This document shows, piece after piece, positions 15,058-27,100 of a DNA stretch of 64,000 nucleotides. Both the position numbers and the translations under genes were made by a program. The stretch is from Acanthamoeba castellanii str. Neff. Taxonomy: Eukaryota > Discosea > Longamoebia > Acanthamoebidae. The stretch covers positions 419,171-483,170 of the forward strand of contig NW_004457592.1 in NCBI RefSeq assembly GCF_000313135.1, in the 5' to 3' direction. A model generated the notes under the pieces. The model had not been told where the DNA came from, made no database searches, and worked only from the letters and a program-made list of their open reading frames with translations. How positions within the stretch are numbered: the stretch's first letter is position 1; each line of letters begins with the position of its first letter.

Positions 15058-17326
15058 TGGCACAGGAGACGGAGCATGCGACCGAGTTTTTGAAGAGCCT
15101 GCCGCTCTTTGCCGAGATCGACAACGAGGAGCTCCTGAAGACCGTGGCCAAGCACTTCAAGCGTAGCAAGCACGCCAAGGGCGACGTGCTGGCCAAGGAG
15201 GGCGAGCCCCAGCCCGGTACGTACCTCACTCGTCCTGCCAGGCCCTAATCTGCACTCAAGCTTTCGACAGGGCCATTTTCAGCATATTTTGTGAATTTTG
15301 ACAACGCTGCTACGAGCCACTACTTGATTTTGTCCATTTGATTTTAAATTTGTATCTCCATTGTGTAGCGATGTTTTTGATCGAGAGCGGCAAGGTCAAG
15401 CGGGTCAAGGGCGGAATTCCGGTGGACGAGCTCGGCCAGGACGACGTCTCGGGCATGCTGCACCTCTTCACCCAGGACCCCTGCTTCGCCACCCTTGTGG
15501 TGCGACTCCCCGCCATCGCACACGCGACACACGACACACACACGACACACACGACACACACGACACACACGACACACACGACACACACTCACGCGCGCAC
15601 AACCAACACACACAGTGCGAAGAGGATACTGTGGTGTGGACGCTCGGGGCGAAGGAGTTCCACGACCTGTTGGGCGTCAGCGACTCTGCTCTCGCGGCCA
15701 AGCTCCTGGTGGTCTTCTCCAAGCAGCTGCGCGAGAACAGCAAGCTCATCCGCAAGAAGCAGGCCCACACCAAGTTCACGATCACCTTCTTCGACTTCAA
15801 GCCCTATGAGAAGGGACCCTTCGAGCAGGCCAACAAAGATGGTTCTGAGGTAACACACGTACACCACACACACGACACACACACGACACACACACACGAC
15901 ACACACACTCAACGTTTGCGTTGGCGCTGTGTGCAGGGCAAGTACGAGTTCAACTTTTGCCCCGAGCGGTTGAGCGAGCGCACGGTCCGCGAGGCGGCCG
16001 GCTCGGACGCCGTCTGCATCTTCGTGAACGACCGCGCCGATGCCAAGGTGGTCGAGGAGCTCGCCGACATGAAGGTCAAGCTGATCGCGCTGCGTTGCGC
16101 CGGCTACAACAACGTCGACCTCAAGGCCTGCCAGGGTACGCAACCTCCTCTTTCCACCTCATCGCACGCACGCACGCAAACTCATTTCGTTTTCTGGCGC
16201 GGTCGTGTGTTGTGTGTTGTGTGTTGTGTGTGTTGTGTGTGTGTGTGTTTAGTGCACGGCATCCAGGTGGTGCGTGTGCCGGCCTATTCGCCCTACGCTG
16301 TGGCCGAACACGCCATGGGACTCATTCTCACCCTCAACCGCAAGCTGCACAAGTACGCATGATATTTATTTATTTATTATTTGCAATTTATTATGTATTG
16401 TTGTTATCATCTATTTACGTATTTACAAATAATTAACAATTCTAATTATGCTTATTATTCGTCCAGGGCCTACAACCGCACGAGGGAGGGCAACTTTGCC
16501 CTGCAGGGCCTGCTTGGCTTTGACATTCACGGCAAGACCGTCGGTATCGTCGGCACCGGCAAGATCGGAGTGTACGCTCTCGTCGTGTGTGTCGTGTGCC
16601 GTGCGTTGTGTGTCATGTGTGTCGTGTCGCGTGCGGTCGTGTGCCGTGCGTTGTGTGCCATGTCGCTGACGCGAGCGAGGCTGTGGACGTGCGCAGGTGC
16701 CTGATCGACATTCTCATCGGGTTCGGGTGCACGGTGCTGTGCTACGACGTCTACCAGAACGAGGCCGTCAAGCAGAAGAAGAACACCAAGTACGTCGAGC
16801 TGGACGAGCTGCTGGCCCAGTCGGACATCATCTCGCTCCACCTGCCGCTCCTGGAATCGACGCGGCACATGATCAACGACAAGTCCATCGCCAAGATGAA
16901 GCGCGGCGTCATGCTGATCAACACGTCGCGCGGCGGCCTCATTGAGACGTCGGCCCTCATCAACGGCCTCAAGACCGGCCAGATCGGCTACGCCGGCCTC
17001 GACGTCTACGAAGAGGAGGAGGCCTACTTCTTCGAAGACCACTCTGCCGAGGTATCACCGCACACACCACCGCACACACCACCGCACACACCACCGCACA
17101 CGGACTGACATTGTGTGCGGCGCCGATGAATATGCAGATCATTTCGGATTCGGTGCTGGCGCGGTTGTTCACGTTCCCCAATGTGGTGGTGACGGGCCAC
17201 CAGGCCTTCTTCACCATCGACGCGCTGGACAACATCGCCCAGACCACCGTCAAGAACGTCGACGCCTTCGTCGAGGGCAAGACCGGCGAGAAGCACCCCA
17301 ACAACGTCAAGGCCGAGTACTCCTGA
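15058..17326 (+). CDS. Cyclic-nucleotide-binding-like domain fused to D-lactate dehydrogenase
   Basis: The N-terminal ~130 residues read as a cNMP-binding/CRP-like beta barrel ([47 protein letters not shown]). The rest is a D-2-hydroxyacid dehydrogenase closely resembling bacterial fermentative LdhA. It has [49 protein letters not shown], Rossmann [10 protein letters not shown], catalytic Arg in [14 protein letters not shown] and catalytic His in TGHQAFFT. It would interconvert pyruvate and D-lactate with NAD(H). The phosphate-binding cassette looks degenerate: at the position of the usual PRAAT it reads PCFAT, and no FGE motif is seen. It may therefore not bind cAMP. Eight exons, stop at 17326. 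Reading frames join cleanly between the two halves, so this is one gene rather than two. Confidence 0.85.
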
Positions 17327-17425
17327 GGCTCGCACTTCGCTTCACCCAGAGAAATAAAAAGAAAACTCATTTTCCTTTCTTTCTTTTGCCTTTCTCTTTG
17401 TTTTCTTTTCGATTTCTCGCCCAAG

Positions 17426-18361
17426 ATGAGCGCCACGACAGCCGAAGAAGAGGTGAGTGTCGAGCCACGACGTGGCGAGGGCAAGAGGGTGGTGTTTGTG
17501 TACGACGACGAGGGGGTGGGTCCCCGGTCGCTCGAGCACACGCTGCACAGTCTGCGACAGCACCTCGACCTCGACCGACACGAAGTCAGGCGCATCGACA
17601 GCAACCGCATCAAGCTACAAAAAGAAGATGATGAGGCAACATTGTCATGGACGAGCGAGGCCTGCCTACTGGTCATGCCCGGCGGCGCCGATCGGCCCTA
17701 CGACCACGCCCTACGCGGGGCCGGCAACGCTCGCATCCGCGCCTGGGTCGAGGCCGGGGGCCGCTACCTGGGCCTCTGCGCGGGCGGCTACTACGGCTGC
17801 GCCCGCGTCGAGTTCGAGAAAGGTGCGGCGGCTGGGCTCGAAGTGTGCGAGACCCGCGAGCTCGCCTTCTACGCGGGCACGGCGCGTGGGCCGCTGGTGC
17901 CGCCGGGCCAGTTCGACTACGCCACCGAGCGCGGCTCGCGCGCGGCTCGCCTCGACGCCACCCAGCTCGACCCGGCCCTCGCCGCCGTGCCCGTCTACTA
18001 CAACGGCGGCTGTTGCTTCGTCGGCGGCGGCGGTGCCGACCCGGCCTGCGTCGCCCTGGCCCACTACAATGGCCTTTCGCTCGATGATGAAGAAGACGAT
18101 GGTGGTGGTGATGGTGCTGACGTGGCAAGGCCGGTGGCGATTGTGAGCTGCGCTGTGGGCCGGGGCAAGGCGGTGCTGTGCGGGGTACACCCCGAGCACG
18201 ACGCCCGCCTGCTCCGGGCCGCGCACGCGGACGACCCGCACCTGGCGCGGCTCTTCCCCGCCCTGGAACACGGCGAGCCCCAACGACAGCGCCTCTTCCG
18301 ATCTCTGCTCGCTCATCTGGGCCTTCAGCTTGCACCACCACCCGGCCCAGACCACTGCTGA
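17426..18361 (+). CDS. Stand-alone BPL_N (biotin-protein-ligase N-terminal, amidotransferase-like) protein
   Basis: Single-exon gene of 311 residues. The core (LLVMPGGADRPYDHAL, ARIRAWVEAGGRYLGLCAGGYYGCARVEFE) matches the glutamine-amidotransferase-like domain found at the N-terminus of fungal biotin-protein ligases. Cys in LCAGGYYG is at the nucleophile position. YYNGGCCFVGG and VGRGKAVLCGVHPEHD fit the second half of that fold. No biotin-ligase catalytic domain follows before the stop at 18361. The biochemical role of the isolated domain is unknown. The ATG lies in GCCCAAGATG after a pyrimidine-rich leader. Lack of introns is notable in this intron-rich window. Confidence 0.8.
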   Translation: MSATTAEEEVSVEPRRGEGKRVVFVYDDEGVGPRSLEHTLHSLRQHLDLDRHEVRRIDSNRIKLQKEDDEATLSWTSEACLLVMPGGADRPYDHALRGAGNARIRAWVEAGGRYLGLCAGGYYGCARVEFEKGAAAGLEVCETRELAFYAGTARGPLVPPGQFDYATERGSRAARLDATQLDPALAAVPVYYNGGCCFVGGGGADPACVALAHYNGLSLDDEEDDGGGDGADVARPVAIVSCAVGRGKAVLCGVHPEHDARLLRAAHADDPHLARLFPALEHGEPQRQRLFRSLLAHLGLQLAPPPGPDHC

Positions 18362-19006
18362 GCGGCCGAGGAAAGAAATGGCTGGAATTTGAGTCAGTCG
18401 TGGTGGGCCTCGGTCTTCCATTTTTGACACTGTGATGGCCTTGTGAAGATAACCCCTGGCCTTGACCTGAGGCAACCCATGCCCGTCGGGCAATCAACAA
18501 CAGAGGAGGGTAACCTTGCTGGCTTGGGTTGTGGGAGGCATTGATGCACCACTGAAGTCAGTGGTTGGCTTGGGTTGTGGGTGGCATTGATGCACCACTG
18601 AAGTAAGTGGTTGGCTTGGGTTGTGGGTGTTTATGCCACCAAATCTTGCAAGTCTTCCCCTGGTTGACCTGGGCTTTTCTTGAAAGGGTGACTGTTGCTG
18701 ATTCTGTGTTGGAAAAAAGAAACAGTGTCAGTTGCATGAGCTCTTTCCTTCTCCTGTGATGTGAGGTAGGTCCTTCCGTCCAGAACGCTCATGGCATCTG
18801 AACCCATGCCTCCATTGGCCCTTTCACCAGACTTTCGTTACACACCAGAGCTAATAGTTGTGGACTTGATTGTTTTTGGTACAGGTAGGGTACTCTCGTG
18901 AGCTGGGTGAGTGGGTTCAAAGGGAGAGTTGAGCGCCTATGCGTTGGCCCTTCCTTCGCTAACTTCGTTCGTTCTTCGTTCTTCGTTGGGGGGGAGGCGA
19001 AGATCA
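18362..19006. other. Intergenic region with tandem repeats
   Basis: Gap between convergent genes. It contains a direct repeat (see the next entry). The remainder shows no convincing coding signal. Confidence 0.5.
18520..18640. repeat. Tandem repeat of about 48 bp
   Basis: GGCTTGGGTTGTGGG followed by a GGCATTGATGCACCACTGAA block is repeated in tandem: two full units plus a partial third, almost identical. Confidence 0.8.
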
Positions 19007-21577
19007 TCATTTCTTCCCGACGGGCGGAGAGGGCTTCTTGACGTGGAGGTAGAGCAGGTTGGGGCACCGATGCACCACGTTGAAGAGGAGCTGCTCCTTG
19101 CCCCCGATCTTGTCACACTCGACGAAGCACAGGTGCGTCAGCTGCGACGCTGCCACGCCCCAGCACACAGCTTGCAGCCCCTGTTAAAAATAATGAACTG
19201 TGAGTGCGGGCTTGGAATGTTTGGCATGCGTTGATCACGTTCGCGCACCTCGTTGGTGATGTTGCAGTTGGCCATCGTGAGAGAGTACAGCTGTGGCAGC
19301 TTCTTGCCCATCAGAACCAGCGAAGCGTCTGCATGCAACACACGCACGACACGACACGACACACACACAAAAACACAACATTAATCGAGTTTCCCGGCGG
19401 CGGGAATGGAGGAACAACGCGAGAGTGTACCGGTGACGCGTTCGGAGGAGACGCGGAGCGAGGCGAGGTTGGTGGTGTGGTTGGCGATTTCAGTAATGGA
19501 CTTGTCCGATATCTTCTTGCACCCCATCAGCGACAAGTGCCGCAGGCTCGGACAACCTGCACCCGCCGCACACACACATCATTTTGTTACCACGCCGCAC
19601 ACACAACACGACACGACACGACACGACACGACACGACACGACACGACACGACACGACACGCACCTTTGGCGAGGTAGATGATGGGCTTGTTGGAGATCTT
19701 TTCGCAGCCGTCGAGGCAGAGCGAGACGAGGCTGGTGGTGGTCTTGACCAGGTCGAGCACGCCGCGGTTGGTGATGCGCGGGCAGTTCTTGAAGGAGAGG
19801 TGGCGCAGCTGCGGGCCGAACAGGGACGAGGCCAGGTGCTGCAGGGTCTTGTCCGACAGCTGCGGGCAGCTCTCGAGCCGGAGCGACGTCAGCGTCGTAT
19901 ACTGGATGCGCAGAATCGACTCCAGCTGCGCGTCCGTAATCTCCTGCACCACACCAAACGAACGTGAGTCGCACGACACACGCACACGCACAACCGCACA
20001 CGCATACGCACACGCACACGCACACGCACAACCGCACACGCACACGCACACGCACACGCACCTCGTAGCGTTTGAGGGTGAGGTGGGTGAGCTCGTTGAA
20101 GCTGCCCGAGGCGGCGGCCTTCTGGAGGGCGTCGACGGAGATGGCCGGCGGGGCGGAGGCCGAGCCGCCGCCGCCGATGCCGCTGCCGCGCGGCGCCGAG
20201 GCCGACGACGAGAACGAGCGCGTGGCGAAGGAGCCCGGCGCCGGCAGGGTGGCCGACGACGACGACGCAAAGGGCGAGGTCAGCACGCGCCGTGTCGACG
20301 CAAACGACGTCGCGACGCCTCCGCCTCCGTCACGTGTCGACATGTGATGGTTCGAAGAGTGTCGACCGATGTCGATGTCGTCGACGCCCAGGACCTGCAC
20401 GCTGCGTCGCTCGCGGCGCTCGATGTACAGATTCTCCGAGCTGGGGCTGCCCCCGCGCCGCTTGCCGCCCTTGGTCGCGGCCGCGCCCGAAAGGTTGGTT
20501 TCGCGCGACGTCGAGAGCATCGTCATCACCGAGTCCTTGTGCGTGCGGCGCGCGGCGTCGGCGCCGAGAATGACCTCCTGCACGGGGCAGTTCTTGACGA
20601 CGCTCAGGAAGAGGTCGTCGCTCAGGCACTCGGCCGGGAGCCAGTCGTCGTCGAAGGTCTTGAGCTTCTGGCTGCGCAGCTGGGCCGAGATGCTGGGGGC
20701 CTTCTTGGGCGCCTGGCGCGCCCGCCCGTAGTGCCGGTTGACGTCCTTCTCCTTGTCACCACCACTGGCCTTGGCGGCCTCGGCTGGCGATGACTTGCCG
20801 CCGCCGTGGCTGCCCCCCTCCTTCGCTTTCGTTTTCGCTTTTCGTCCGCCGCCGCTTTTTTCGTTCTTTTTCGTGGTGGTGTCCTCGGCCGACGCAGCGA
20901 TGGTGGTGGTGGGCTCGTCCTTGAGCACGTCCTCGTCGACAACAATGCGAAGCTTGCGCGCGTCGCCCGTGTCGTCGTCGTCGTCGTCGTCGGGCCGCTG
21001 GATCTTGTTCTTGTTCCGGGCGACGTCCTTGGCCTTCTTCATCTCCTGCATGAGCAGCGCCTTCTCGGCCTCCTCCCGCTCGCGCCGCCGCCGAGCCCGG
21101 TCTGACTCGACCACCACCTCCGCCGCTTCGTTCTTTTCGTTCTTCTCGGCCTCTTCGCCCCTCTTCTTGCCGTGCTTCTTCTTTTTCTTGGCGCTTCCTC
21201 CACTTTCCATCTTCGCTTCTTTCTTTTCTTTCTTCGTCTTTGCTCTTTTTTCCTGCGGCTCCCCGCCGCCTCCGCCGCTTTCATTATCGTCTTCTTTCTT
21301 TGCGTCGCTCCCGCTTCTTCGCTCTTTGCTGTTGGCGCCGGGGTCCTCTTCGCTGCGTCGGCCGCTCAGCGCGCCCCAGCGGCCGTGCTTCTCGAGATTG
21401 CATCGGTAGAGCTCCATGATTGACGCCAGGGCAATGTTCTCCTTGACCGCGTTGGTCGGATAGGCCGACATCACCCACCGCCGCGCGTCCTTCTTCTCGC
21501 CGCTCGCCGTCCGCGCGCCGTTCGATTCGACCAGCGACTTGGGCTGTCGGCCATGATCACTGGTGAGTACCAACGCG

Positions 21578-21660
<83 letters not shown>

Positions 21661-24101
21661 TACGACACGCACCTCGTCGTCGTTTCGCTGGACGATGTTG
21701 CGCGACTCGGTGTTGTCGAGGAGCTGGAAGGCGTCGCGGTAGCGCTTGCCCGAGTAGTAGCGCAGGTACTCGACCTCCTCCCGCTTCTCCTTCTCCCACC
21801 GGGCCTCGTCCTCCTCGCTCCGCAACCTATCGCGCACGCACACATCAGCCCGCCGTGTGCCGTGTGCGGTGCGTGTCGTGCGTGCGTGCGCGTGTCGTGT
21901 GTGCGTTGGGTGTGTTGTGTCGCGTGTTACCCTTCGGCGACTTCATTGAGGCGGATCTGCTTCTCGAGCCGCGTCTTCTTCTCGAGAATGTGGGCGCGCA
22001 GGTAGAGCAGCTCGGCCCAGCGGAAGTAGACGAAGGGCATCATCTTCTTGCCGATGAACGAGGCCGACCGGTGCGGGTAGATGTGCATGCCGATGGACGA
22101 CCGCTTCTCCTTCATGATGTGGTACTCGTCCGAGCTGCCTGCTGACGTCATCATCTGTGCTGCTGACGTGGCAGCACCGTAGACACGATCGGCTGTCGAC
22201 GCTGCGGACATGTGCGAGGCGGGCCGGGCCGTGAGGGTGGGCAGGGTGGCCGAGGTGGTGAGCGACAGCGGCATCGGCATCGATGAGGGTCGCAGCGACG
22301 GCGCCGACGTGGTCTTCTGCGGGCGCAGCGCGGTCAGGCCGCCGCCGCCGCCGCCGCCCATGGTCGACTGCACGAAATCGAGCAGCGGGGCCGACTCGAT
22401 GACCGTGATCGCGGTGTAGCACTCGTTGGTCAGATAGAGCGCCTGGAGCTGGTAGGAGTGGAGCAGGTCGCGCCGCCGGTCGCGCTCGCGCTCGACCAGG
22501 ACCTCGTTGCGCCGCAGGCTGCGCTCGTAGACCAGCGCCGACGCGTGCGACGCGTGGCCGCCCGCGAGGGGCAGCGACAGCCCCGGCAGACTGCCCGTCA
22601 GCTGCGACTTGCCCACCCCGCTGCCGTGGTGGTGGTGTTTTGACGGCGAGGCGCTGCTGCTGAGATTGCTTGTCGACTGGCTTTGGCCGCCGCCACCGCC
22701 GAACCCGGCGGGCGCGCTGGTGGCCAGCGACTGGTGGGCCTTCTGCTTGGCCGCGGCGAAGCAGCGGAGCTTGCGGGCGTAGGCGCGCTTGAGGTCGCGG
22801 TCCATCTGCTGAAGATTGGTGGCGAACTGCTTGCAGAGGTCGGCCAGGATGTTGAGCATCACGAAGTTCTCGCAGGTCTTGAAGAGCTTGAGCATCTTCG
22901 AGAGCAGCGTGATGTGCCACCGCAGGCTCTCGGCCCACTTGGCCGCCGCCGCGTTCACGTTGGTGGTGGTCGTAGTCGTTGTGGCTGTCGCGGGCGATGC
23001 CACGTCATCTTCGTTGACGCCGCCGGTGCCGCTGATGTTGTTGCTGCCGCTGCGGTGGAGCTTGAGCTTGTGACCGCTCAGGTCCAGCGGGTTGGGTCCG
23101 CTCGTGAGGCCCACAAACGCATTGGCGTTGGCGTTCGAGTTCGTGCTGCTGGCATGTTGGGTCGGTCCCGCGGCGGCAGCGGCGGCGGAGCTGTTGCTGC
23201 TCGCCCGGCGCTCCTCCCAGTAGTGGTTCTCGTCGTCAAAGTCGCCAAAGTCGTCGGGTCCGCCGTCGCCGCCGCCGCCGTCCCACTTGTCCTCGGCCCA
23301 TGTCGCGAACTCGTCGCTGGCCACCCGGCTCTTGCGACGCCGTCCGCGCGTCGTGCGGCGCGAGCCCGGCGACGGCCCCGACGCGCCCATGCCGTGATGC
23401 ACAAACGTCGATACCTGCATGCGCGTGTTGTGTGTGTGTCGTGTGCGGCGTGTGCGGCGTGTGCGGTGTCAATCGCCACACTTGTGGGACGTTGACGGCC
23501 GACTGAAACGAAGGCGCACCTTGCGGAAGAGGAAATTGGCGTAGTAGTTGATGAGCTCCATGTCGCCGGGCATGCGGCCGATGGCCTTCTCGAATTTGCG
23601 GATCGCCAGGCGCAGGAGACGGTCGGCCTCGCGCGCCGACGTGGCCCCGTCGAGGCACCGGATGGCCAGGGCGATGGCCTCGGCCGTGGAGACGATGTTC
23701 ATGTCTTTACCGTTCACGCCCTGGCCCCGAATGTCGGCCGACACCAGCGACGTCAGCTCCCCATCTGCCCACACGCACGAAACAACGCATAGATTAGCAT
23801 TCAGCACACGACACACCTGACGCGCAGCACACGACACACGACACACGGCACACGAGACACAGCACAGGCTATGCGCACTCTTTAGGTCGTTGATGGCTTC
23901 TGGCGTGAGCCGGACGGCGGTCTGGAGCTGCAGGCGGACAAAGAGCGCGGGGTACGGGACCAGCGCCGAACGTCGCAGGTCGTAAGTGGGTTCGAGCTCC
24001 TCAACCGTGAGCGCATGCTTGAAGCGCCTTGGAATAGGAAAGCAGAGAGAAATGAGTGACTGTGCACTGTGGTGCGTGTGCGTGCATTCGCGTGTGTTGT
24101 G

Positions 24102-24170
<69 letters not shown>

Positions 24171-27100
24171 TAGGCTGGGCGGGTACTTAGAAATCTCTGT
24201 CTTGATGTCGTACGTCCACCAGCGCTCGGCCGCAACGGTTGGATCACCGAGCAAAAGGTTGAACAGCTCCAAGATCACCTGGTGATTCCCCATATTACAT
24301 TCCCAGGCACAAAAGAATGTCAACAGCAGCTAGGTACGTACCTCCTTGTAGGGCTCCTCGGCCATGGTGCGCAGGGCGCGCATGCGCTCGCGCAGACGTT
24401 CGCGGAGCAGGTTCTTCACCACACGGCACACCATCTCTGAGAGCAGCACCATCTTGGCCACCTCATGCGTGCACCTGCTACGAGCCAGGCCCAGATATCG
24501 CACCTGCACGACACACAACACGAGACACGCGCACACGCATCACCGCACACGCATGTCACGAAGCTCTTGTGTGTGTGTGCGTGTGCGTGTGCGTGTGCGT
24601 GTGCGTGTGCGTGTGTGTGTGCGTGTGCGTGTGTGCGCGAGCGCGTGTGCGTGGACAGAAAGACGTACGTTGATGCCCATGCGGTGCAGCTCCTGAATGA
24701 TGGGCGACGCCCAGTCGTCCATGTCACCCAGGCCCGGCAGCCTGTCCGAATCCATGACACTGAAGAACGAGCCTGTGCAGGCGCCCACATTCCACAGTGA
24801 GGAATGCAACCAAGTGAAGGAATGCGTGGAATGGAATGGAATGCAAGAGAGGAATGTGCGTGAGAGTGCGAACCCGAGGTCTCTAGTCCGTCCTCGGCCG
24901 ACTCCGGGCTGCCGATGGTGTCGTCCCCGCTGGGCGAGGCGATGGAGCTGCTGCCCGGCAGGAGGAATTCGCCGAACGACGACGACGATCGATGTACGTA
25001 GTCCGGAAATGCGCGGTTGTACTGCTTGTCGAGCCACTGGGCAAACTGCGGTACCAGCTCTGCTTGCACATCCCTCGTTACCACTGGCGACCCACGCCAC
25101 AAGACACGACACACGACACACGACACACAACACGACACGAGTGGTACCTTCGACAAGAACGTCGGTGGCGTTCTTGGTGTTGGTGTCGTGCGGCTCGCGC
25201 AGGTCCATGGTGGGTCCGCCGAAGCGCGAAAACGAGTCCGAAGAGAGCGCCACCCCGTTGCGCACTACCAACTCGGGCCGGAGCAGTCTGTACAAAAATG
25301 CGCCCTTGGTCCTGTACGATGACGTGCGTTGAAGTGAGTCGAGTGGAGTGGTCTACACCAGAGTTCGGGAGCGAGTACCCCGATTCGGGGGTCTCCGGCG
25401 GAAAGACTCGAGCGAAATCGATCAAATAGAAGCGACCGTCGAGCCCGAAGTGTCCCTCTGCGGAGCCAAAAGAAATAATAGCAATAAGAATAAGAATAAG
25501 GGTAATATCAACAATAAGTAAATGTGAGCACGTGTGGGTAAATGCAGATGTGTTGGGAGCGGACACGCACCCATGTCGCCCGGCCCGTACATGGCAACGG
25601 GCGGGCCGTGCTTGGGGTACACCGCGTGCTTGGCCAAATTCAATTCGTAGCACGCGGCCGCCAACGCCTTTTCTATCTACAGAGAGAGAGCGTTCAGTTA
25701 CCAATAACAAATAAAACGAAAACGAAAACGAAACAAAGAACGAAGAAAGAACGAAGAAGGGGAGGCTTACCTCCCGAGAGTCGGTGCGGACGTTGACTCC
25801 GGCGTCGGAGGAGCCGTAGACCAGGGTGTCATCGCCGATGGGCAGCAGAGCCTGCGCCACGAGCCTGAAACCTCGGTAGTCTTGGGAGTAATGCAAGAAT
25901 CGAATCAGTTCGCTGGTGCGTGTGCCAGGTGTCATGCATTGCATGTAGTCAACAGCCGCGCCGTACCGATGATGGTCATGAGCGGCACGCAGATGCCAAA
26001 GTGGTGAACCTTGTAGAAGTTGATCAAGCCCTTCAATTCGTGACCCGCAGCTGCAATCAACAAGAGAAGATCAGTTCTGTGGGCCTCAGCAAAAACCAGG
26101 CCACATTGATGATAGTAATTGAGCAACAAACCTTTCCTGTATATAGTCCATGGCATGTTGGTGATGATCGAGAACCTAGGTTAGTCGCGTGTGGAGCTGC
26201 AGTTCACTTTTAATTGCAACCCGTGTTAGGGGGGTTACGCACATCGCAAATTCATCTCCACTGTAGATGCCCCTCGCGTCGGTGGCTGCCAAGAAGAGGG
26301 ACCAAAAGAAATATAGAAGAGTGTCAGCCTATAACATGCAAAAAGCGAGCGCACAGCCAATCGAATCCTACGAACCAAACTTGAACAGGATGCCCGCGTG
26401 CACATACTTCTCGCCGCCGGCCCGTCCGCCTGTGGGATGGCCACAAAGAGCCGATTGGCTGTCAGAACGCCATGACACCAAGCTAGATCATCATTGGCGG
26501 GTTGGGGAGTTTAGGAGGACTGACCGAGCGAGTGTATAGGCGGGATGGTCTTCTGGTGGTCCGGCAAAAAGGCCTCTGTGTATATTGTTTAATATAAGCA
26601 TCAACATAGCGAACAATAGATGCGAACTATACATCAACATAGCGAACATTATCCGCAGGAGGGGCGAGAACCTTCGATGATGATGGTGGCGTAGGTGCGG
26701 GCGGCGTGATTGAAGTCGTGGGCCAGGTCCTTGAGCGCGTGGTAGCGGTCGATGAGGGAGCGGTCGTCGCCCTCATTGACCCAGAGAATGTCCTGGAATG
26801 TGCCGTTCCAGTCCATGCACTTGCCGTATCCGGTGTTGGGCGGCTTCCGGCGCTTGCCCTTGGGCGAGGGCGACTTGGCGGTGGTGGAGGCGGAGGCGGA
26901 GGCGGCCAGGACGACCGGCGCCGAACGGGTGACCTTCATCGGCGTGGCGTGCGGGTCGACGAGCTTGGGCTGCGTCGACTTGATGAGCTGGAGCGAGAGC
27001 TCCTGCAGCTGCTGTAGCGTGCGCAACTGGAGCACCTCCTTCAGCTCCTCCTGCTCGTCCGACTGCGCCCGAAAACTTAACAACTGACACATGACACACG

